A stretch of DNA of 16,245 nt, taken from NCBI GenBank assembly GCA_016840645.1, contig JAEORY010000033.1, positions 1-16,245 on the forward strand, written 5' to 3'. Positions within the stretch are counted from its first letter, which is position 1; each line of letters opens with the position of its first letter. The notes beneath the pieces are model-generated. The model was given only the letters and a program-made list of their open reading frames with translations. It was not told the origin of the DNA and ran no database searches. Positions 7,144-12,751 of this stretch are shown in pieces. The position numbers were made by a program, and so were the translations under genes. The stretch comes from Candidatus Borrarchaeota archaeon. Lineage in GTDB: Archaea > Asgardarchaeota > Sifarchaeia > Borrarchaeales > Borrarchaeaceae.

Positions 7144-8349
7144 TTATGCAATTTGAACCATATGGTTCAAATGACTTCGTGCGATCTCATCATCATCAGT
7201 TAGATTCCATCGCACTGGGTGTAACCCAATGACACCCCCTCCTACCCCGTCAGCCCTCACTTGCATAAAGGCGTTCGGTTCGCTTTTTCTTACGATATTA
7301 CCTGCTCCATTGACATCGGCATTGATGAGAACCCCCTGAGCACTTCTGAATAAGCCTCTTCTTATTCTCTTTCCTAGATACTGTTCGTGATGTTCTATAG
7401 CTTCGTTATCCAGAAAACTACACTTGCTGGTATGATTTTCTTCTACCAACTCTACCGCTATCCCCTGCTCTTCCGCTTTATACGTTAGCAGGGAGCTGAT
7501 TTTCTGGTAGGGGATCAACACAAAGGTTTGATTGTTTCGCGTACCTAAGTTCACCTGTTGTTTCCATTCGGGATTATAGCCGATCACCAGTTTGCCAATG
7601 CCATGCTGCACACACCAATCTACGACAACCCTGCTGAGTTTGTGGAGGTAATCCTTCGACTTTCTTTCGTACTTGATTCGCAGTTGCTTCATTTTACTAC
7701 CATCTTGTATCCCTCTGCCATCATCCTTAACAACAATCGGTTTTTTGCCGATGTTATTCACCAGAGTAATGATGTTCGAGACCCCAAAATCGATGCCTGC
7801 TATCCGCCTTTTGTCAGGTGCCTTCGGTGTAATTACTTTCTGGTAGACGATTTCACAGACATACCCTACTCCTTTGGGAAGTACTCTCACTTCTCTCAGC
7901 TCGGTAGTATCCGCCAGTCGTGTAGTAATGTCATAATCAAAGGTGAGTTTCTTTGGAAATAGGAGCACGTTGTTTTTGATGCGACACTGTTGGTTTGTAA
8001 ACACTAACAGATGCTCACCATTCTTCTTTTTATATTTGGGTGGTCGTGGTTTCTTCTTGAATTTCTCAGGATGGCGTTTCCACTCTTTAATAGCCCGAAA
8101 AAAGGATTTCCATGCTTTGTCAAGTAATCGAAGGATTTGTTGTGCCGTCTGTGCTGGTAATTTTCGGTAATTGGTACTGAGTTTTAACCGATGGTAGAGT
8201 TGGTTATACCGTATCCACTGGTTGTGGTGCTTCAATGACTGCTTAATAGCGTAGTTAGCTTCATTATACAAGTTTTTTGAGAGATGACATAAGTGACTAA
8301 GGGTCGTATTTGGTTTCAACCAGATGAGCTCAGTTCTTTTAACTCTCAC
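7144..8349 (-). CDS. tnpB: TnpB (IS1341-type RNA-guided nuclease), apparently intact
   Basis: A 401-residue OrfB/TnpB protein of a different subgroup from the copy at the left edge. It has a basic N-terminal recognition half (about 1-175), RuvC-I Asp187 in AGIDFGVSN, the run IGYNPEWKQQVNLGTRNNQTF, Glu303-Glu304 in LVEENHTSKCSFLDNE and RuvC-III Asp345 in INADVNGAGNI. The classic CxxC...CxxC zinc ribbon is absent, as usual for the SFLD subgroup. The RuvC-II glutamate seems not to be in the standard ExL context and may be supplied by E303/E304, like the rearranged active sites known in some TnpBs. The GTG start at 8349 is immediately followed by RVKRTELIW. The stop lies just beyond a perfect palindrome that overlaps the last codons. 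Confidence 0.9.
   Translation of the reverse strand: MRVKRTELIWLKPNTTLSHLCHLSKNLYNEANYAIKQSLKHHNQWIRYNQLYHRLKLSTNYRKLPAQTAQQILRLLDKAWKSFFRAIKEWKRHPEKFKKKPRPPKYKKKNGEHLLVFTNQQCRIKNNVLLFPKKLTFDYDITTRLADTTELREVRVLPKGVGYVCEIVYQKVITPKAPDKRRIAGIDFGVSNIITLVNNIGKKPIVVKDDGRGIQDGSKMKQLRIKYERKSKDYLHKLSRVVVDWCVQHGIGKLVIGYNPEWKQQVNLGTRNNQTFVLIPYQKISSLLTYKAEEQGIAVELVEENHTSKCSFLDNEAIEHHEQYLGKRIRRGLFRSAQGVLINADVNGAGNIVRKSEPNAFMQVRADGVGGGVIGLHPVRWNLTDDDEIARSHLNHMVQIA
7151..7172. repeat. Perfect palindrome at the right end of the second tnpB element
   Basis: ATTTGAACCAT followed by its exact reverse complement. It can fold into a nine-base-pair hairpin with an ATAT loop and overlaps tnpB codons for SHLNHMVQI. 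This is the expected position of the right-end hairpin and omega-RNA 3' stem. Confidence 0.7.
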
Positions 8350-8430
8350 TTAAGCCACTCTCTACTTTGTGCATTCTCTTTTGGGATACCGTTTCATTGA
8401 ATAGCAGGCGTTTTCAGTATTTAATAATAC

Positions 8431-8487
8431 CATTTGAGTATAAAAACCCCTTTAGTCTAACTCTATAACAACCGATATACTCAAATG
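8431..8487. repeat. 12-bp perfect inverted repeat (IS left end or operator)
   Basis: CATTTGAGTATA at 8431-8442 and its exact reverse complement at 8476-8487, 33 bases apart. It may be the left-end structure of the tnpB element. Alternatively it may be an operator for the small genes to the right, because a TATAAAAA box lies on its left arm. Confidence 0.55.
8439..8446 (+). promoter_or_regulatory. TATA box for the two small genes
   Basis: TATAAAAA predicts a transcript start near 8470. It overlaps the left arm of the 12-base-pair inverted repeat, so the downstream genes may be read from a promoter located at the insertion end. Confidence 0.45.
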
Positions 8488-8549
8488 TGCTCGATACATA
8501 TTATATTAGAAGAGCCGCTTCAATTCCACATGAAATAAGGTCGATTAGG

Positions 8550-8708
8550 ATGGTACTTTTGGAGTCTTTACTTTATGGCGCTCTTACAGGATTTGTACTT
8601 TCGATTTTTATTGTCTATATGTGGAAACAAAGAGTCAAACGTGTCATGCGAAACATTTTAGGGTCTCATGAAAAGATAGTAACAGTTTATGGAGAATGGG
8701 AAGAATAG
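8550..8708 (+). CDS. Small single-pass membrane protein, unrecognised
   Basis: I do not recognise a family. From ATG at 8550 it is 52 residues: a hydrophobic segment LLYGALTGFVLSIFIVYMW (about residues 6-24) followed by a basic patch KQRVKRVMR and an acidic tail ending GEWEE. The basic cluster after the membrane segment suggests the C terminus stays in the cytoplasm. An upstream in-frame GTG at 8487 would add 21 residues (MLDTYYIRR...), but starts exactly on the arm of the inverted repeat; the ATG is preferred although neither start has a good SD. It is followed after 21 bases by another small gene on the same strand, probably one transcript. Confidence 0.5.
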   Translation: MVLLESLLYGALTGFVLSIFIVYMWKQRVKRVMRNILGSHEKIVTVYGEWEE

Positions 8709-8729
8709 TGCATAAAGTTAAAAATCCAA

Positions 8730-8933
8730 ATGACTGAATGGACCTGGGAATTATTAAATAAGGAAGAATGGTGTAATTTCATGTATCAGTCATGGTTATC
8801 TGATCGTTTATATGAAGCAGCTCAGGATCCATTAGCAAAAATGAACACCTACTGGTATGGAGAAGCTGCAGGTCCAAAATTAGATTCCAAAACAATTGAT
8901 ATGCTCTTGAACTCAAACTTAAGCGAAAGTTAG
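8730..8933 (+). CDS. Small tryptophan-rich protein, unrecognised
   Basis: A 67-residue soluble, acidic protein with four tryptophans in its first 23 residues and one more near residue 42 (MTEWTWELLNKEEWCNF, QSWLSD, NTYWYGEAAG), no membrane segment and no motif I can assign. It begins 21 bases after the stop of the small membrane protein, so the two are likely co-transcribed and may work together. There is no clear SD. Coding status rests on the ATG start, the coherent composition and the operon-like spacing, so it remains uncertain. Confidence 0.5.
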   Translation: MTEWTWELLNKEEWCNFMYQSWLSDRLYEAAQDPLAKMNTYWYGEAAGPKLDSKTIDMLLNSNLSES

Positions 8934-8958
8934 AGATCAATCTGCTTAAAAGCTATGT

Positions 8959-8973
8959 ATTTTTACGCTTTTT
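8959..8973 (+). terminator. T-runs after the small-gene pair
   Basis: Two runs of five T about 25-40 bases after the stop codon; likely a weak archaeal terminator. Confidence 0.3.
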
Positions 8974-9031
8974 CGTAGAACAATTGTACTAATTCTGATG
9001 TATTTCTTTTGAAATTATATAGTCTGAATAT

Positions 9032-9070
9032 AGTTAACACGAAGTTTATATAGCCACAAAAGTGTTACCT
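9032..9070. promoter_or_regulatory. TATA box bracketed by inverted repeat, upstream of the transhydrogenase gene
   Basis: TTTATATA at 9045-9052 is a clear box A. It is enclosed by AGTTAACAC (9032-9040) and GTGTTACCT (9062-9070), an inverted repeat matching at eight of nine positions, with both arms on opposite sides of the box. That geometry suits a repressor or activator acting at this promoter. Confidence 0.5.
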
Positions 9071-9090
9071 AGCATCCAAATTTTGTTATT

Positions 9091-9096
9091 GGAGGT
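9091..9096 (+). promoter_or_regulatory. Strong ribosome binding site
   Basis: GGAGGT six bases before the ATG at 9103 fixes the start of the transhydrogenase gene and shows this organism uses canonical SD pairing. Confidence 0.75.
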
Positions 9097-9102
9097 TATG
9101 AA

Positions 9103-10404
9103 ATGGCGATTGATACCGGATTAGATACTATTTTTACAACCTCTGCTTCGTCAATCAAATTTGGCGTTGGCGCAACGAATGAGTTGGGTTATGAATTAAA
9201 GAGACTTGGCATAAAGAATACACTAATTATTACTGATAAAAACATTGTTGAAATTGGTCTTGCAGAGAAAGTGAAGGCAATAATCGAGAATGAGGACATT
9301 AAGGCTGATATTTATAGCGGTGTTCATATCGAACCAACAGATATATCTGTTAAGGATGCCATAAATTTCACCAAGAATGCTTTGAATCCATATGATGGTT
9401 TTGTGGGTCTAGGTGGTGGTTCCTGTATAGACACAGCAAAGGCCGTAAACTTATATACCTCTTTTCCGGCTGATCTGCTGGATTACATCAGTCCACCAGT
9501 TGGTAAAGGTATAAAAGTTCCTGGACCACTTAAACCGTTGATTGGCGTGCCAACAACTGCAGGAACTGGTTCTGAAGGAACAACAGTAATAATCATTGAT
9601 TTGGAAGAACAGAATATAAAAATCGGCATATCAATGCCTTGCGTAAGACCCACTATGGGAATTATCGATCCTCTTAACACATTGACTATGCCACCTTTAG
9701 TTACAGCTTCTACAGGTATGGACGTATTCACACATTCTATGGAAGCTTACACAGCCATCCCTTACACATCTCGACCAAGACCGAAAACACCTGCTGACAG
9801 ACCAGTATATGTTGGATCCAATCCTATCAGCGACGCTGTTGCAGTTATGGCAATAGAAATCGTAGGTAAATATTTAAGAAGAGCAGTAACAAACGGGAAT
9901 GATCTAGAAGCAAGAACACAGATGCTTATTGGAGCAACTTTAGCTGGCTTGGGATTTGGGAATGCAGGTGTCCATATACCACACTCGATGGCCTATCCAG
10001 TAGCCGGCATGATTCACCATAAGACGTGGATTCCTCCTGACTACAATTTAGACTATCCTATGGCCCCTCACGGTCTTGCATGTACGATGGGTGCCCCTGC
10101 AGTGACTAAGTTTACTGCAAGTACAGATTTTGAGAAACATGCCAAGATGGCGGAGATGTTAGGTGAGAACATTGAATACCTCACTATGAGAGACGCAGCT
10201 ATGAAGTTACCAGAGGCAATCATCAAACTAATGAAAGATATTAATTTCCCAAATGGACTCACTGAAATGGGATTTAACGAATCAGAAATCCCTCAATTAG
10301 TACAAGGAACCCTCAAACAGCAAAGAACTCTATCTTGTTCTCCAAGACCTGTAACTGCAAAAGATTTAGAAAAGATGTTTAAAGAATCAATGCGCTTCTA
10401 TTAG
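9103..10404 (+). CDS. Iron-containing alcohol dehydrogenase, hydroxyacid-oxoacid transhydrogenase-like
   Basis: A 433-residue type III (Fe-dependent) alcohol dehydrogenase fold. It has the nucleotide-binding GLGGGSCIDTAKA at 102-114 and PTTAGTGSE at 150-158. The four metal ligands are Asp207 and His211 (GMDVFTHSMEAY), His294 (HIPHSMAYP) and His323 (APHGL). The C-terminal half closely follows the mitochondrial ADHFE1/HOT pattern (AGVHIPHSMAYPVAG, then DYNLDYPMAPHGL, then a tail ending ESMRFY). That enzyme transfers hydride from 4-hydroxybutyrate to 2-oxoglutarate, giving succinate semialdehyde and 2-hydroxyglutarate with tightly bound NAD. A similar reaction is inferred here; the substrate could differ. 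The start is firm (GGAGGT). It is monocistronic, with its own TATA box and a T-run terminator. Confidence 0.9.
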   Translation: MAIDTGLDTIFTTSASSIKFGVGATNELGYELKRLGIKNTLIITDKNIVEIGLAEKVKAIIENEDIKADIYSGVHIEPTDISVKDAINFTKNALNPYDGFVGLGGGSCIDTAKAVNLYTSFPADLLDYISPPVGKGIKVPGPLKPLIGVPTTAGTGSEGTTVIIIDLEEQNIKIGISMPCVRPTMGIIDPLNTLTMPPLVTASTGMDVFTHSMEAYTAIPYTSRPRPKTPADRPVYVGSNPISDAVAVMAIEIVGKYLRRAVTNGNDLEARTQMLIGATLAGLGFGNAGVHIPHSMAYPVAGMIHHKTWIPPDYNLDYPMAPHGLACTMGAPAVTKFTASTDFEKHAKMAEMLGENIEYLTMRDAAMKLPEAIIKLMKDINFPNGLTEMGFNESEIPQLVQGTLKQQRTLSCSPRPVTAKDLEKMFKESMRFY

Positions 10405-10410
10405 TCTAGT

Positions 10411-10446
10411 CTCCTTTTTCATTTTTACTTCTCTTTTTTTTAATTT
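10411..10446 (+). terminator. T-rich terminator after the transhydrogenase gene
   Basis: Repeated T-runs (five, five, then eight T at 10434-10441) begin soon after the stop codon. Confidence 0.5.
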
Positions 10447-10502
10447 CAGATTCACTTGCGCCTATAGAATATATAGAAACAGAATTATAGAGTTTTAAAG
10501 AC

Positions 10503-10516
10503 GTATATATATATAC
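10503..10516 (+). promoter_or_regulatory. TATA-like box ahead of the structured element
   Basis: GTATATATATATAC, self-complementary, predicts a transcript start near 10540, about 25 bases before the first hairpin of the structured element. Because it is a palindrome it could work in either direction; no gene lies close on the left for the minus strand. Confidence 0.45.
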
Positions 10517-10564
10517 CAAAAGAGCATATCGTCATTTACACTTAACGATTTCAAAGGTCAATCA

Positions 10565-10584
10565 CCCCCTACCAAGTTAGGGGG
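10565..10584. repeat. Opening end hairpin of the structured element
   Basis: Perfect seven-base-pair stem CCCCCTA/TAGGGGG with six-base loop, followed by GCTTGTTCCGTGA. It has the same strand orientation and downstream motif type as the hairpins at 1-21 and 1377-1397. Confidence 0.6.
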
Positions 10585-10920
10585 CTTGTTCCGTGAGGAG
10601 CGAGAGTAATTGGTTGATTAGCCTAAGAGAGGTCGTGGTGAAACACACATGACGGTATCTACGTTATCAGCAGAGTTAAAGAACACACCACGGGATGCTT
10701 CTCTAGTCCCGTGCTCTGTAAATGGTGGTTTAAACAGAGAGGAAACTCTCAGTGATCATCGTATAGTACTGACTGATAACCTTGGCGAAGAGAACCTACT
10801 CCCTTGGTGTTGGGAGCGACGGGACTTGAGAGTACCCGTCATTAAAACACCACCCGAGGTTGGGTACACCAACCCCTGTCCTTGCAGAAAGGGTTGTGTG
10901 AGCAACGCTCGCCCTCAATT

Positions 10921-10943
10921 CCTCACCCCAACACGTTGAGGGG
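10921..10943. repeat. Closing end hairpin of the structured element
   Basis: It can pair as CCTCA/TGAGG or as CCCC/GGGG, and is followed by TCTTCTTGCGGTGA. It is a direct, same-orientation relative of the opening hairpin. The CCTCAC start also resembles the hairpin at 1-21. Confidence 0.5.
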
Positions 10944-11005
10944 TCTTCTTGCGGTGAAATGATAAAATCTTGCCTTTAATTGAGTTATAGTATTTAGTGA
11001 GATAC

Positions 11006-11749
11006 ATGTCATCTTCAAAGGATATTCTAAATGATGTTCTAACAGATTTAGGACCATTAGGCTCTTTCGGTGTGATGTTTTTAGCATCAAATGGTGAGAT
11101 ACTTCATGGATCCTTTACCAATGAAGAACATGAAAGTCTCGCTGTTGATATAGTAAAGAGAAGTTTTTCCAACATGGATGTCTCTGACTTTATTCAAAGA
11201 GGGCTATCTGATCTTAACTCTCAACTTTATGTCTTCAAGCTAGCTGAAGATATTGTAGTGAGCTTGATAACAAATGAATCTATTGGAACTGTCTTAGTTA
11301 ATCTAAATGCAATCGTTAAGAAGTATCATAAACAACTTGAGGACGCATTTCCAAATTCTAAGACACCTAGAAAAGATTCTGATCGACCAATTGATTTTAC
11401 TGTATATGAAATACAAGATGAAGTTTTATGCAAAACAGTGAAGAGAATTTTTGAAAGGATTAAACACCTAGGAATAATTGAGATTCTATTTTTTGAAGGA
11501 GATAAATTTGTCTTTGGAAACTTTGCTGACGTTGATAAAGAATACGAAAAACTGGCAATAGACCTTGTGCAGCAACACGTCTCTAGTTTCAATGTTTCTG
11601 ATTTCATTAGAAAGACTTTAGAGAGTGATATAAAATTGTATGTGTGTAAACTTTCTGACACACTTACAACTGCGTTTCTAGCTAAGAATCCGCTTGGTCA
11701 AATTCTGTTGCGGTTAAAAGAAATAATCGAAGAACTAAGCCATAATTAA
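11006..11749 (+). CDS. Tandem roadblock/longin-like two-unit protein
   Basis: A 247-residue soluble protein made of two related units of about 90 residues (numbered from ATG at 11006: about 15-105 and 155-243), joined by a charged linker (NSKTPRKDSDRP). The units align: LASNGEILHGSF with FEGDKFVFGNF; NMDVSDFIQRGL with SFNVSDFIRKTL; LYVFKLAEDIVVSLITNESIGTVLVNL with LYVCKLSDTLTTAFLAKNPLGQILLRL. The pattern (strand pair, helix, strand pair ending in a glycine-containing turn, long C-terminal helix) resembles the roadblock/LC7 and longin-like folds that act as scaffolds or regulators of small Ras-like GTPases, notably expanded in Asgard archaea. This is fold-level inference. An in-frame GTG at 10997 would add three residues. 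It converges with the proteasome gene. Confidence 0.7.
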   Translation: MSSSKDILNDVLTDLGPLGSFGVMFLASNGEILHGSFTNEEHESLAVDIVKRSFSNMDVSDFIQRGLSDLNSQLYVFKLAEDIVVSLITNESIGTVLVNLNAIVKKYHKQLEDAFPNSKTPRKDSDRPIDFTVYEIQDEVLCKTVKRIFERIKHLGIIEILFFEGDKFVFGNFADVDKEYEKLAIDLVQQHVSSFNVSDFIRKTLESDIKLYVCKLSDTLTTAFLAKNPLGQILLRLKEIIEELSHN

Positions 11750-11768
11750 ACAAAAATAATATAAATTG

Positions 11769-11783
11769 TTTTTGAGCAAAAAA
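11769..11783. terminator. Bidirectional terminator between convergent genes
   Basis: TTTTT-GAGC-AAAAAA can form a small hairpin and offers a T-run to both strands, midway between the tandem-domain gene and the proteasome gene (71-base gap). Confidence 0.4.
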
Positions 11784-11820
11784 TGAAATAATAAAACTCT
11801 TGCAAAAGAAGAAAAGTATT

Positions 11821-12582
11821 TTAGGTTGAAGTAGTAGTAGTATCTGGACGCTCATTTTGAGCTGCATCAACGAATTTTTGTATTTCTTCATCAGAAAGTT
11901 TGGTGAATGTTCTTGTTTCTGTGTCTATAATCGCTGCTTCGACTTTTTGAGCCGCGTCTCCTTCTAGTCCATTTTCAACAACTAGAGCCAATGCATTTAA
12001 AGCAAGTTTGATATTATCGTTAATATCAACATTCTCCTTAAATTCCTTCTCCAAAAATTCTGTAACTGTTTGTTCGCCCGAACCTATTGCGACAGCCTGA
12101 TAACCTATGTAGGTCCCACTTGGGTCAGTCACATACAATTTTGGTCCGGTTGCATCAACTCCTGCGATCAATAATTTCACACCGAAGGGTCTTACTCCAG
12201 CAGTCTGTGTATATCTTTGTTTCAAATCTCCTATATATCGTGTCAAAGTCTCAATTGGAATATCATCATCATAGGTAAGTCTATTAATCTGAGCTTGAAC
12301 CCGAGCTTGGTTAATAAGAATTCGAGCATCGGCCGTTAATCCAGCTATCGCACAGCCCGAATGTTCATCTATTTTAAAGATTTTTTCAATTGTAAATTCT
12401 TCTACAAGTTTGCTAAGAATACGTTTTTCAACTGCTAAAACCACACCATTAGCAGCTCTAAGTCCAATAGCTGTGGTTCCACGCCTCACGGCTTCTATAG
12501 CATATTCTACTTGGAATAGTCTCCCATCAGGAGAAAAGATTGTAATTGCCCGGTCGTAGCCGGTTTCTGGCGGAGCAAACAT
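11821..12582 (-). CDS. psmA: 20S proteasome alpha subunit
   Basis: Forms the outer heptameric rings and gate of the archaeal 20S proteasome. The 253-residue protein has the N-terminal alpha-type signature YDRAITIFSPDGRLFQVEYA (residues 9-28), which contains the gate helix, and the core elements RGTTAIGL, GCAIAGLTADARIL and GVRPFGVKLLIAGVD. It lacks the catalytic N-terminal threonine of beta subunits, as expected. The tail is threonine/serine-rich (PDTTTTST) and ends without the HbYX motif, which belongs to activator ATPases. The ATG is supported by GGAGGA nine bases upstream (plus-strand 12592-12597) and a TATA-like TTTTTAAATA near 12662-12672. No beta subunit or PAN gene is in the window. 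Confidence 0.95.
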   Translation of the reverse strand: MFAPPETGYDRAITIFSPDGRLFQVEYAIEAVRRGTTAIGLRAANGVVLAVEKRILSKLVEEFTIEKIFKIDEHSGCAIAGLTADARILINQARVQAQINRLTYDDDIPIETLTRYIGDLKQRYTQTAGVRPFGVKLLIAGVDATGPKLYVTDPSGTYIGYQAVAIGSGEQTVTEFLEKEFKENVDINDNIKLALNALALVVENGLEGDAAQKVEAAIIDTETRTFTKLSDEEIQKFVDAAQNERPDTTTTST

Positions 12583-12591
12583 TATTTATTA

Positions 12592-12597
12592 TCCTCC
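12592..12597 (-). promoter_or_regulatory. Ribosome binding site of psmA
   Basis: GGAGGA on the minus strand, nine bases before the ATG; confirms the start. Confidence 0.65.
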
Positions 12598-12661
12598 ATA
12601 AGCGTAAAGATGCGGTTTAACCCGTGAAACAATTTTCTTATCTGAATGTAGAGTGAAGTTG

Positions 12662-12672
12662 TATTTAAAAAT
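12662..12672 (-). promoter_or_regulatory. TATA box of psmA
   Basis: On the minus strand ATTTTTAAATA sits about 80-90 bases before the ATG, compatible with a transcript start near 12640. Confidence 0.4.
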
Positions 12673-12751
12673 TCACCTGTCGTAGCATTAATTCAATAAC
12701 TGTAACAACGGCAAATAATTTTCTTAACATAATTGAAGACTGGTGTTTGAG

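Larger units (their letters stand above)
7144..8487 (-). mobile_element. IS1341-type (tnpB-only) insertion with palindromic ends
   Basis: The tnpB gene runs from a 22-base perfect palindrome (7151-7172) on its downstream side to a 12-base-pair inverted repeat (8431-8442 with 8476-8487) upstream. Both carry the core ATTTGA...TCAAAT, and the RE and the outer LE arm continue into similar ACTTCG/TGCTCG runs. No tnpA is present. The exact ends are not defined by a target duplication, because this family does not make one. Confidence 0.6.
10565..10943 (+). ncRNA. Structured RNA-like element between two IS605-style hairpins (candidate omega-RNA / tnpB-less derivative)
   Basis: About 380 bases with no convincing protein but many stems: CCCCCTA/TAGGGGG (10565-10571, 10578-10584); CACGGGA/TCCCGTG (10689-10695, 10707-10713); GAGAG-GAAA-CTCTC with a GNRA tetraloop (10737-10750); CTCCC/GGGAG (10799-10803, 10812-10816); GACGGGACT/AGT-A-CCCGTC (10818-10840); and a long hairpin CACCAACCC/GGGTTG-GTG (10867-10900) with an inner CTG/CAG. 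The closing hairpin at 10921-10943 and its tail TCTTCTTGCGGTGA align with the opening hairpin and its tail GCTTGTTCCGTGA. Same-polarity end hairpins resemble IS200/IS605 ends, and dense stems before the right end resemble the omega-RNA scaffold of tnpB elements. A 96-codon open frame at 10649-10939 overlaps it (see rejected items) and may be a tnpB 3' remnant. Confidence 0.5.

Noticed and set aside
7558..8170. Plus-strand frames of 134 and 75 codons over the second tnpB
   Set aside because: They are antisense to an intact tnpB and have no family signal.
9483..10262. Minus-strand frames within the transhydrogenase-like gene
   Set aside because: The plus-strand gene has a strong SD, TATA box and full family motifs; the reverse frames have none.
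10737..10750. Idea that the GAGAGGAAACTCTC region marks RNase P RNA
   Set aside because: The GGAAAC only loosely recalls conserved region I of RNase P RNA, the distal conserved ACAGAAA-type partner is not found in the right place, and the flanking hairpins are those of IS605-type ends.
10649..10939. 96-codon open frame on the plus strand through the structured element
   Set aside because: It has no promoter-proximal SD, its codons lie inside successive perfect stems, its composition is unlike neighbouring proteins, and the stop falls inside the end hairpin. It may be a decayed tnpB 3' end rather than a working gene.
11326..11891. Minus-strand frames over the tandem-domain gene and the convergent gap
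   Set aside because: They are low-complexity, phenylalanine/serine-rich translations typical of reversed AT-rich coding DNA.
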